A stretch of DNA of 64,000 nucleotides. Origin: Demequina rhizosphaerae (GTDB lineage Bacteria; Actinomycetota; Actinomycetes; Actinomycetales; Demequinaceae). Shown piece by piece: positions 17,090 through 24,392 of this stretch (its first letter is position 1; every line of letters starts with the position of its first letter). Where the stretch lies: assembly GCF_000971255.1 (NCBI RefSeq), contig NZ_BBMC01000004.1:330552-394551 (forward strand). The letters are read 5' to 3'. The position numbers and the translations under genes were made by a program. The notes under the pieces were generated by a model. That model made no database searches, was not told where the DNA came from, and was given only the letters and a program-made list of their open reading frames with translations.

Positions 17090-18580
17090 ATGACCGAGGG
17101 GGCGCCCGGGCCCGAAGCGCGGCGCAGGCGTGCGTCGCCTCGGCTCTGGATCCCCGCGGCGCTCGGCGCGATCGCCCTCGCGGTCGCCCTGGGGCTCGAC
17201 GTCGCCCAGTCGAAGGTCGAGTCCTCGGACGCGGTCGCGGCCGCCCCGCCCGAGTCCGGCGTCCACGCCGCGGCGTCCTCCGCGCCCGCGGACCGCGCGG
17301 ACGGCGCCGAGGCGGACGACCCCGCCCTCGCCACGTCCGCGATCACCGGGAGCGCCGAGGCGGTGGCCGCGCACGCGTGCGCCCCGTCGTCGGTGCCGAC
17401 CACGACGGTGGAGGCCGGCCGGTCGGTGCTCCCGACCGATGTCGACGCCTCGACCGAGGCCTCCGACCCCAGCCAGACCGGCGTCGCGGTGACCTACGCC
17501 GCCCCGGCATTCTCCGCGGACGGCAAGCGGCTCACGACGGTGATGCGGCACGAGGGCTCGTCGACCGTCGAGCTCTTCAGCACACCCACGCTGACCTCGA
17601 TGGTCGCGCTCGGCAGCGACTGGGTGTCGGCGCCCGTGGAGTGGGACCCGGCCGGCACCACGGCCGCGGTCGCGCGCCGCATGAACGACGGCACCCTCGA
17701 GCTCGTCACCGTCGACGGTCGCAGCGGCGCCGTGTCCTTCCTCGCGAAGTTCCCGGCGGCGGTCGCCGGGGGTCTCAACTGGTCCGACGACGGCGCGTGC
17801 GTCGCGATCGCCGTGACGGACGACCTCTCCGCCGCGACCGACGAGCCTCGCTACGAGGACTACGAGATCGCGGTGGTGCGCGTCGCCGACGGCGCGGTCA
17901 CCTGGATCGGGACGGGCGCCTACCCGCGGTTCCTGCCGACCGGCGACGTCATGTACCTCGGCCCGCGGGCGAACGGCCGCCTCGCGTACTGGCGTGCCTC
18001 GTCGGACGGCCTCGAGCGCGCGCTCGTCACCGCCCTGCCCACGGACCCCGGCTCGACGCGGCTGAGCTCCGATCGCGGCACGGTCGCCTACGTGGTCGAG
18101 GGCGACGCGCTCGAGGTGCGCGTCGCGGACACGGGCACCCGCGGGAGCCGCCTGGTGGCGCGCATCGACGCGGCCTCGTGGGGCTACGTGAAGTGGATGC
18201 CGGACGACTCCTCGCTGCTCGTCACCGGGGGCCAGCCCTCCGGCCGGGCACGGCTGTGGACCGTCGACATCGAGACCGGCGAGGTCGACCGCGTGCGCAC
18301 GCCCGGCCTGGCCCGCGCGGAGCGGATCACCTACGCCGCGCCCGTGCCCGACGGCTCCGGCGTCGTCGCGATGGTGAACTCGACCCGGGACGGCGCACCC
18401 GTCTCGCGTCCGGTGCTGCTGAGCGACGGCGACGCCGTCGACCTCACGCGGCCCGTCGCCGGCTGGGCGTCCTGCGCGCCCACGTGGGCCCCCGACGGCG
18501 ACACGCTCGCGACGTGCCACGCGCGCTCGACCGTCGACGGCGAGACGGTCCCCGGCAGCCTGGTGCTGACGCGCCGTTGA
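17090..18580 (+). CDS. Membrane-tethered beta-propeller-like protein
   Basis: A 496-aa protein with a basic cytoplasmic N-terminus, one transmembrane helix at about residues 19-39 (PRLWIPAALGAIALAVALGL), an Ala/Ser/Pro linker and a large extracytoplasmic region with TolB/WD-like repeats (FSADGKRLT, LNWSDDGACVAI, VKWMPDDSSLLVTGG, PTWAPDGDTLATC). It shares the WIPAA-type anchor and layout with the proteins at 20839 and 22426, so the three are paralogues. No catalytic motif; sensing or scaffolding is inferred. It precedes an ECF sigma gene by 118 bp, but the sigma gene has its own promoter candidate. Confidence 0.75.
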   Translation: MTEGAPGPEARRRRASPRLWIPAALGAIALAVALGLDVAQSKVESSDAVAAAPPESGVHAAASSAPADRADGAEADDPALATSAITGSAEAVAAHACAPSSVPTTTVEAGRSVLPTDVDASTEASDPSQTGVAVTYAAPAFSADGKRLTTVMRHEGSSTVELFSTPTLTSMVALGSDWVSAPVEWDPAGTTAAVARRMNDGTLELVTVDGRSGAVSFLAKFPAAVAGGLNWSDDGACVAIAVTDDLSAATDEPRYEDYEIAVVRVADGAVTWIGTGAYPRFLPTGDVMYLGPRANGRLAYWRASSDGLERALVTALPTDPGSTRLSSDRGTVAYVVEGDALEVRVADTGTRGSRLVARIDAASWGYVKWMPDDSSLLVTGGQPSGRARLWTVDIETGEVDRVRTPGLARAERITYAAPVPDGSGVVAMVNSTRDGAPVSRPVLLSDGDAVDLTRPVAGWASCAPTWAPDGDTLATCHARSTVDGETVPGSLVLTRR

Positions 18581-18645
18581 ACCGCGCGACCTGCGATCCG
18601 ACCCGCCCGGTCGGACCCGCGCGACGACCCGATGACGGGACCCCA

Positions 18646-18672
18646 CCCAACCTCCGACGAGGTTCTCGCGTT
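18646..18672 (+). promoter_or_regulatory. Candidate ECF-sigma promoter (autoregulatory)
   Basis: CCCAACC (18646-18652), 16 bp, CGTT (18669-18672). The AAC-type -35 and CGT-type -10 with 16-17 bp spacing fit group-IV sigma promoters. It sits just upstream of the RBS (18681) and start of the sigma gene, and the same pattern recurs at 20724-20750. Confidence 0.6.
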
Positions 18673-18698
18673 CCTCAGGCGAGAGGGGTGATCGGATC

Positions 18699-19244
18699 GT
18701 GGTGACCAAGGCGTCGCAACCCATGTTCGATGCGCTGTGCCTCGAGAGGTACGGGCGTCTCATGGCGTTGGCGACGATGCTGGCGGGGCCCGACGAGGCG
18801 CCCGACCTCGTGCACGACGCGATGATCGCGGTGTTCGCCAAGCACCGGCGGTTCGCGTCGTTGAACGCGGCGGACGCGTATGTGAGGCGTGCGATCGCGA
18901 CGCGCTTCATCGACCGGGGGCGCCGGCGCACGCGCCACGACGCGACGGTGAAGCGGCTTGCCGCTCAGACGCCGGCGGCGCATGAGGACCACCTGCCCGA
19001 GCCGCGACCGGATCTCGACCTCGCGCTCATGGAGCTCCCGCCGCGCGTCCGAGCGTGCGTGGTCCTCCGGTACCTCGACGACCTCAGCGTGCGCGACACC
19101 GCCGGCGCGCTCGGCCTGTCGGAGGGGGCGGTCAAGCGCTACGTCTCCGACGGGCTCGCGGCGCTCAACGCACGCCGTGGCACGGACGCGCGCCCGGACG
19201 ACTCGGATCGGGTGCCCGTCGGCACCGTGAGGGGGCAGCGATGA
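18699..19244 (+). CDS. ECF RNA polymerase sigma factor (SigE-like)
   Basis: A 181-aa sigma-70 family group-IV factor. Region 2 (residues about 8-75) contains MFDALCLERYGRLMALATML and DLVHDAMIAVFAKH, with an intact basic -10-binding helix ending FIDRGRRRTRH; region 4 (about 110-160) contains LPPRVRACVVLRYLDDLSV and the LSEGAVKRYVSDGLAAL recognition helix. GTG start at 18699 with GAGAGGGG 10 bp upstream. Its stop overlaps the ATG of the next membrane protein by 4 bp, so that protein is the natural partner or anti-sigma candidate. Confidence 0.92.
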   Translation: MVTKASQPMFDALCLERYGRLMALATMLAGPDEAPDLVHDAMIAVFAKHRRFASLNAADAYVRRAIATRFIDRGRRRTRHDATVKRLAAQTPAAHEDHLPEPRPDLDLALMELPPRVRACVVLRYLDDLSVRDTAGALGLSEGAVKRYVSDGLAALNARRGTDARPDDSDRVPVGTVRGQR

Positions 19245-20710
19245 CCAGCCTCGAGGACATGATGAGGGACCGCGAGTGCGCCATCGCGTCCGGCACCGAC
19301 GTGCCGAGCGCGACCACGATCGGTGCGCTCGGCTCTGTGGCGCGACGCCGTCGTCGCACGAGGTCCGCGATCGCCGCGGGCGCCGCGGTGGCCGCGGTCG
19401 GCGTGATCGGCGGCGTCGGGGCGCTCGCGCTCGGCGCCCGAGCCGACGCCCCCGCTCCCGCCGCGCCGACGAGCTCCGCCTCGCCGAGCGCCAGTGCCGT
19501 ACCCGGGCCGACGGCCTCAGCCTCGCCGAGCGCCGAGCCCTCGGCGGATCCCGACCTGCCTGAGGCGCAGATCGTGCCTGGGTACGCTCCCGTGCCACAG
19601 CTGTCCGCGGAGGCGATCCCGTGGGGCGAGGTGGGTCCCGGCTGGTTCGTCGTCGCGCTTCACGACGACGTCGACCAGCAGACGCTGTTCGCAGACCAGA
19701 TCGACCCCTGGGATCCCGCCGTGCTCCCGGCGTACGACGGAAGCCTCTCGCTCGTCTCTCCGGACGGCGACTGGTACGCCGCGCGGACGCTTGACGAGCT
19801 CGGGAGCGGCCTCCCGCTGGCCTGGGACGGCGCGAACCTGTGGACGGGGACCACGGTGCACCCGGGCTCTGAGCACGCCTTCTACGACATCGACCTCGTG
19901 AGCGTCGAGACCGGGGCTCTGGCGGGGTCCATCGACACGGTTCCGTGGGAGCTCGCCGCGCCGTTCGCTCCCGGAGAGGCGCTCGTGTACGCCTGGGGCG
20001 GCGAGGGCCTCGCCAACGTCGTCGCGACCGCCGCACCAGGCGGGGCGGGCGCCTGCAGCGACCTGCCGCGAGGGTTCTTCGCGGCCGGATGGGAGCCGCG
20101 GGACATGTCGTTCCTGTACTCGCGCGTCGACGGAGGCCGCATCGTCTGCTTCGCCTTCGCCGACGACTCGTCCCGCACGAGGGCGTGGCTGGTCGACGTC
20201 GACGACGTCGCGCGGAGCGAGCTGCTCGCCGAGTTCGCCCACCCGGCGACCCGCTACAGCTTCGTCGGCTGGATCGACGACGACACGTTCTTCTTCGCCC
20301 GACGGCCCGAGTCGGGGCCCGGCGCGGAGGCGCTCTTCCGGTACGACCTTCGTGACGGGTCGATCACCGAGGTGGACGCCTCGATCTACGCCGACGTCCA
20401 CTACCGGTCCACGGAGGGGTACTTCCATCGCGCGAGCCAGCGGCACATCGTCACCTCTCTGGTCGACGGGGGGTGGGAGGTGGCGCTGTACGGGCTCGAC
20501 GGCTCGCCCGTGGCGACCATCGAGGGCGTCTGCCCGAGCGACGACCGGGGGCTGTCGAGCGAGACGCGGACGTCCGGCGACCGTCTCATCGTGACCTGCC
20601 CGACGGACGGTGACGTCGCGATGTACGACCTGGGCAGCGGCGCCGCCGTGGGCAGCTGGGATGTGGGTACCGGTCGCATCCTGCAGACCTTCGACCATCC
20701 GGACCGATGA
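19241..20710 (+). CDS. Sigma-partner membrane protein, propeller-like ectodomain
   Basis: A 489-aa protein translationally coupled to the sigma gene (ATGA). It has a short cytoplasmic segment (residues 1-40, ending RRRRRTR), a transmembrane helix (about 41-67, IAAGAAVAAVGVIGGVGALAL), a Ser/Pro/Ala linker, and an ectodomain with WD-like strands (PGWFVVALHDDVDQQ, FAYTW-like blade motifs, FVGWIDDDTFFFARR). The cytoplasmic part lacks a zinc anti-sigma motif (HxxxCxxC), so an anti-sigma role rests on position only. The extracytoplasmic part may detect envelope stress or a ligand. Confidence 0.75.
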   Translation: MTSLEDMMRDRECAIASGTDVPSATTIGALGSVARRRRRTRSAIAAGAAVAAVGVIGGVGALALGARADAPAPAAPTSSASPSASAVPGPTASASPSAEPSADPDLPEAQIVPGYAPVPQLSAEAIPWGEVGPGWFVVALHDDVDQQTLFADQIDPWDPAVLPAYDGSLSLVSPDGDWYAARTLDELGSGLPLAWDGANLWTGTTVHPGSEHAFYDIDLVSVETGALAGSIDTVPWELAAPFAPGEALVYAWGGEGLANVVATAAPGGAGACSDLPRGFFAAGWEPRDMSFLYSRVDGGRIVCFAFADDSSRTRAWLVDVDDVARSELLAEFAHPATRYSFVGWIDDDTFFFARRPESGPGAEALFRYDLRDGSITEVDASIYADVHYRSTEGYFHRASQRHIVTSLVDGGWEVALYGLDGSPVATIEGVCPSDDRGLSSETRTSGDRLIVTCPTDGDVAMYDLGSGAAVGSWDVGTGRILQTFDHPDR

Positions 20711-20723
20711 CCGTCCCCGCGCA

Positions 20724-20750
20724 CCCAACCGATCCTCGACCGGCATCGTT
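20724..20750 (+). promoter_or_regulatory. Second candidate ECF-sigma promoter
   Basis: CCCAACC (20724-20730), 16 bp, CGTT (20747-20750), the same elements and spacing as at 18646. It lies about 90 bp upstream of the next propeller gene, placing that gene and the one after it in the sigma factor's regulon. Confidence 0.6.
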
Positions 20751-20838
20751 ATCGACACGAGACCGGGAGGATGCATAACCGTCACCCCGTGTCGCTAAGT
20801 TGCCAGGCAGGACGATTCCGATCAACCGGGGGGTACCG

Positions 20839-22395
20839 ATGACCGACGACCGAGCGGGGTGGCTCACGGCGCTCAAGGCGCCCAAGGTGTGGATCCCCGC
20901 GGCTGCGGCGGTGACGGTGATCGCGGTCTCGGTCGGCCTCATCGTGACGGCCACCGCGCGGCGGGACGATGCGGTGGCGGCCGTCGGCGCATCGTCCGGC
21001 CCCACCCCGAGCGCGTCGGCGACGGCCTCGGTGGGCGACCCCGACGTGGTCGTGGCGGCGGCGGAGTCGCCGACGCCTTCCCCGTCGCCGTCCGTGTCAC
21101 CGTCCGCGAGCGTGGGCCCGGAGCCGTCGCCGTCCGCGGAGGTGGCCGACGGCGCCGCGGAGCCGGCGGACGGGGCGGAACCGGAGATCGACTTCTCGAC
21201 GGTGACGATCCTCAACGGCAGCTCGCGGTGCCAGGCGCGCGCGCAGGACACCGAGGACGTGGCGACGCGCGCCAAGGTCAAGGCGCACGGCGGATCCACG
21301 CCTGCGGCGAGCGACGCCACGCACACGCTCGTCGGGCCGTCCGCGGCCAAGAACAACAACGTCGACGAGATCCTCTGGGCGCCCGATTCCGCGCACGCGG
21401 CGCTGACGGGCTGGAAGTTCGGGGTGGTCATCGTCGACACCTCGGGCCGCAAGGTCAAGGTGACCCGCGACGGCCAGCCGTACGAGAGCCTGAGCCCGGT
21501 GCGATGGGCGCCCGACGGCTCCGCGCTGCTGTTCGTCGGCAAGGTCGACGGGCGTCATGCCCTCTACAGCGCCGACCCGGAGACCGGCGAGTCCACCGAG
21601 CTGCTCCGAGCGAACCGCATCAACGGCTACGACATCTCACCCGCCACGGGCGAGCTCGCCGTCGGCCTCTCGGATACCGACGCGGTCGTTCGCATGAGCG
21701 CCGAGGGCACACGCCTCGTCGTCGTCGACCTCGCGTCGGGTGCCCGCACGGACCTCGGGTCCGGCGGATGGCCCGCGTGGTCGCCGGACGGCGCGACGAT
21801 CGCGGCCTTCGACAGCACGGGATCGATCCTCGTCGACCGCGCGTCCGAGGTTCGCACCCGCATCACCCAGGGGGACCCCTACGACGGCTACCTGCTGGGC
21901 TACTGGGATGTGCTCACGCCGGCATGGTCCCAGGACGGGGCGTACGTCGCGGCCGTGGGCGTGTCTCCCGAGTCAGACCACTGGACGACGGTGGTGGTCG
22001 CGGACGCCGACGGCACGGTGGTGATGGATCGGGTGGCCAACGTGCTCTACCGGATGACCTGGACCGACGGTGGTCAGGTGCTGGCCGGCGGTCATGGCCA
22101 CTACGGCACGAGGGTGCTCGACCCTGTCACGCGCACCACCGTCGAGCGGCGGTCGTGGACCGCGGTCGTGGCGGGCGACGGAATCGCTCTCCGGTCGCCG
22201 CTGTGCGGGCAGGTCGAGTTCGGCTCCGTGATCGCCGACCCGACCTTCGAGACGGCGCGGGGCGTCGACGTCGGGGACGGGTGGCTCGACGCGGCCCTGC
22301 CGATCGTCTCGCCGGACGGCACCCTCGCGATTCAGATGCTTGCGGGCCCGGGCAGCGGCGCACAGGCGCTCTACCTGATGGAGTGGACCGCCTGA
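20839..22395 (+). CDS. Membrane-tethered beta-propeller-like protein
   Basis: A 518-aa paralogue of the proteins at 17090 and 22426: cytoplasmic N-terminus, helix VWIPAAAAVTVIAVSVGLIV (residues about 17-36), long Ser/Pro/Ala-rich stalk with repeated SPTPSPSPS, then propeller-like blades (ILWAPDSAHAALTGW, VRWAPDGSALLFVG, PAWSPDGATIAAFD, PAWSQDGAYVAAVG). ATG at 20839 after a GGGGGG box; an upstream in-frame ATG (20800) has no RBS. It has its own ECF-type promoter candidate and is followed 30 bp later by its closest paralogue. Function unknown. Confidence 0.75.
   Translation: MTDDRAGWLTALKAPKVWIPAAAAVTVIAVSVGLIVTATARRDDAVAAVGASSGPTPSASATASVGDPDVVVAAAESPTPSPSPSVSPSASVGPEPSPSAEVADGAAEPADGAEPEIDFSTVTILNGSSRCQARAQDTEDVATRAKVKAHGGSTPAASDATHTLVGPSAAKNNNVDEILWAPDSAHAALTGWKFGVVIVDTSGRKVKVTRDGQPYESLSPVRWAPDGSALLFVGKVDGRHALYSADPETGESTELLRANRINGYDISPATGELAVGLSDTDAVVRMSAEGTRLVVVDLASGARTDLGSGGWPAWSPDGATIAAFDSTGSILVDRASEVRTRITQGDPYDGYLLGYWDVLTPAWSQDGAYVAAVGVSPESDHWTTVVVADADGTVVMDRVANVLYRMTWTDGGQVLAGGHGHYGTRVLDPVTRTTVERRSWTAVVAGDGIALRSPLCGQVEFGSVIADPTFETARGVDVGDGWLDAALPIVSPDGTLAIQMLAGPGSGAQALYLMEWTA
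20887..21095 (+). repeat. Duplicated coding block, copy 1
   Basis: About 209 bp encoding the transmembrane anchor and stalk is nearly identical (over 90 percent by eye) to 22498-22705, while flanking parts of the two genes are much more diverged. Each copy contains an inverted pair of the dispersed decamer (20964-20973 and 20988-20997). Confidence 0.8.
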
Positions 22396-22425
22396 CGCGA
22401 GCGTCGGGCGCAGAGAGAGGTTGGC

Positions 22426-24018
22426 ATGGACGAGACGCAGGCGACACCGGAGAGCGGTGCGACGTCGGGCTGGGGAGCCGTCCTGAGGAATCCCCGCGTG
22501 TGGATCCCCGCGGCTGCGGCGGTGACGGTGATCGCGGTCTCGGTCGGCCTCATCGCGACGACCACCGCGCGGCGGGACGATGCGGTGGCCGCCGTCGGCG
22601 CATCGTCCGGCCCGACGCCGAGCGCGTCGGTGACAGCCCAGGCGGGCGACCCCGACGTGGTCGTGGCGGCGGCGGAGTCGCCGACGCCTTCCCCGTCGCC
22701 CTCGGTCAGCGCAAGCGCCGACCCGACCGAGGACGAGGATGCGTTCGTCCCGATGGGGGACGATGACCTGACGATGCCCGCCGCCGAGCCCTGCGTGCCG
22801 GAGCCGGCGGCGGTGACCCCGGTCGCGCGCCACGAGGGGGTGCTCCCGACCGCTAGCGGCGCCACCACCACGGTCGTGGAGCCCAGGCCGACGCAGGACC
22901 TCTCCGCGTTCCTGGATCCGGCGTTCTCCGCGGACGGGACCAGGCTTGCCATGGAGGAGTCCGGCGAGGGCAGGTCCACCGTGCGGCTGTTCGACACGGC
23001 CACCATGGACACGGTCGCCGCCCTCGTGTCCGACGACGACGCCGCGTTCGCCTGGGATCCCTCGGGCACCCGGCTCGCCACCGCACGGGTCGTCGACGAC
23101 GCGCTCCTCGTCGAGATCGTCGACCCGGCCTCCGGAGACGCCACCGTCCTCACGGAGCTCTACTACCGCGAGCCGCAGGCGCTCGCGTGGTCCACGGACG
23201 GGTCCTGCCTCGCGCTGTCGTCCCGGAGCGACGCCGTCTCCAACGACGACGAGCGGCGCGTGCGCGCGCACTGGATCGCGGTGATCGGAGTCTCGGACGG
23301 CGAGGTGTCGTGGATCGCACCCGGTGCGTCTCCCGTCTTCGCGCCGGACGGCGGCCTGCTGTACCGGTCCGGCGAGGAGTCCGGCCCCGCCCGCCTCATG
23401 CGGGCGCTTCCGGGCAGCGACGAGCAGGTCGGCCTCGGCGCCGGCTCGGGGCTGGGCAACGGCGAGCTGCTGTACCGAGCGGGGCTCGCAGCGTCTCCCG
23501 ACCACACCCGGATCGCCTACCTCGACCGCGACGACGACGGCCTCCGCACGCTGCGCGTCGCGTCGACGGACGGGTCGAGCGACCGCGAGGTGGCGACGCT
23601 CGGCACATCGTTCGCGAGCACCATCGTGTGGTCGCCCGACGGCTCCACCGTGATGGTGAAGCGCTTCGTCGGGAGCCATGACACGGGGTTGGTCCTCGTC
23701 GACGTGGCAAGCGCGACCGCCACCGTGCTCGAGGTCCCCTTGGACACCGGGGAGTGGATCTGGGGAGCGTCGTTCACCGCGGACGGCTCGGGCGTGCTCG
23801 TGTCCGTGAACAAGTGGCGGAAGCCCGGCGAGAGCAACGCGTCCCGGATGGTGCTCGTGTCCGACGAGGGCGCGGCCCAGGTCGGGGACAAGCAGCGGGG
23901 CTGGGCGCACTCGGCGCCCACGTGGTCGCCCTCGGGCGACGTCCTCGTGATGTCCGCCGGCCAGATCCTCACCCGGGACCTCGAGCTGGACGGCAGCCTC
24001 GTCGTCACGCGCCGCTGA
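22426..24018 (+). CDS. Membrane-tethered beta-propeller-like protein
   Basis: A 530-aa protein with the same anchor (VWIPAAAAVTVIAVSVGLIA) and stalk as the preceding gene, followed by Cys-containing EPCVPEPAAV and a propeller-like ectodomain (PAFSADGTRLAMEES, FAWDPSGTRLATARV, IVWSPDGSTVMVKR, PTWSPSGDVLVMSAG). It ends with SLVVTRR, like the 17090 protein (SLVLTRR), confirming common descent. It starts 30 bp after the preceding stop with a GAGAGAGG box, so it is co-transcribed. No enzymatic motif is visible. Confidence 0.75.
   Translation: MDETQATPESGATSGWGAVLRNPRVWIPAAAAVTVIAVSVGLIATTTARRDDAVAAVGASSGPTPSASVTAQAGDPDVVVAAAESPTPSPSPSVSASADPTEDEDAFVPMGDDDLTMPAAEPCVPEPAAVTPVARHEGVLPTASGATTTVVEPRPTQDLSAFLDPAFSADGTRLAMEESGEGRSTVRLFDTATMDTVAALVSDDDAAFAWDPSGTRLATARVVDDALLVEIVDPASGDATVLTELYYREPQALAWSTDGSCLALSSRSDAVSNDDERRVRAHWIAVIGVSDGEVSWIAPGASPVFAPDGGLLYRSGEESGPARLMRALPGSDEQVGLGAGSGLGNGELLYRAGLAASPDHTRIAYLDRDDDGLRTLRVASTDGSSDREVATLGTSFASTIVWSPDGSTVMVKRFVGSHDTGLVLVDVASATATVLEVPLDTGEWIWGASFTADGSGVLVSVNKWRKPGESNASRMVLVSDEGAAQVGDKQRGWAHSAPTWSPSGDVLVMSAGQILTRDLELDGSLVVTRR
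22498..22705 (+). repeat. Duplicated coding block, copy 2
   Basis: Counterpart of 20887-21095. Decamer copies lie at 22575-22584 and 22599-22608. The sharp local similarity suggests a recent duplication or gene conversion limited to the anchor and stalk. Confidence 0.8.
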
Positions 24019-24163
24019 GCGGCGCCCACCCCGACAGCCCGCACGGATCTCTCGGCGACGCGCCGCGAGGAGCGGGACGATGCGCGGGTCCCGTCGGCGC
24101 GTCGCGCCCGGATCCGTGGGTACTGTCAGGGGAGGGGAAGGCCCCGCGCGTCTCAGGATTCAA

Positions 24164-24198
24164 GATGGTGAACCACGATGTGAGATTAGTGGTCCATC
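24164..24198. promoter_or_regulatory. Dyad upstream of ilvB promoter
   Basis: GATGG (24164-24168) and ACCAC (24172-24176) are complementary to GTGGT (24189-24193) and CCATC (24194-24198). Lying just upstream of the promoter, it may be a regulator site. No regulator can be named. Confidence 0.4.
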
Positions 24199-24200
24199 TG

Positions 24201-24230
24201 GTGACACCCGCCCGAACCCGGGCGTAGAGT
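24201..24230 (+). promoter_or_regulatory. ilvBNC promoter
   Basis: GTGACA (24201-24206), 18 bp, TAGAGT (24225-24230). Transcription should start at about 24237-24238, on or next to the ATG of the leader peptide, so the leader is probably translated without a Shine-Dalgarno. Confidence 0.65.
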
Positions 24231-24237
24231 CGCATCC

Positions 24238-24288
24238 ATGCAGACGATCCTTGTACGAGTTACCAGGCGCGCGGACCGCGACCGGTAG
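24238..24288 (+). CDS. ilvBNC leader (attenuation) peptide
   Basis: A 16-residue open frame, MQTILVRVTRRADRDR, with consecutive Ile-Leu-Val and another Val codon near its start. It lies directly at the promoter and 24 bp before a rho-independent terminator preceding ilvB. This is the layout of transcription attenuation by branched-chain aminoacyl-tRNA supply: stalling at the Ile/Leu/Val codons should prevent the terminator. Comparable ilvBNC leaders are known in Corynebacterium. Confidence 0.8.
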   Translation: MQTILVRVTRRADRDR

Positions 24289-24308
24289 CCCCGAACTCGT
24301 CCGCGCGC
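24267..24308 (+). promoter_or_regulatory. Leader RNA stem, alternative to the terminator
   Basis: GCGCGCGGAC (24267-24276) is perfectly complementary to GTCCGCGCGC (24299-24308). The left arm overlaps the leader peptide's codons, so ribosome position controls it. It is the expected pause or switch stem of the attenuator; its exact role (pause or antitermination) is not resolved. Confidence 0.6.
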
Positions 24309-24311
24309 TGA

Positions 24312-24342
24312 CCCCGAAGCCGCCAGGCTGAGGGGTTTTCTC
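24312..24342 (+). terminator. ilvBNC attenuator
   Basis: CCCC-GA-AGCC-GCCA-GGCT-GA-GGGG (24312-24335) folds into a hairpin followed by TTTTCTC. A genuine U-run terminator upstream of ilvB, unusual in this GC-rich window. Confidence 0.8.
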
Positions 24343-24392
24343 ATGCGAGGCGGACGCAAGGATCCGTCTCCACCCGACGACCAGGAGAGAAG

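Noticed and set aside
19241..20710. Classical zinc anti-sigma factor
   Set aside because: No HxxxCxxC motif in the cytoplasmic segment; only the position next to the sigma gene supports such a role.
24019..24392. Riboswitch or T-box upstream of ilvB
   Set aside because: No T-box motif or known riboswitch core; the leader peptide with Ile/Leu/Val codons and terminator explains the region.
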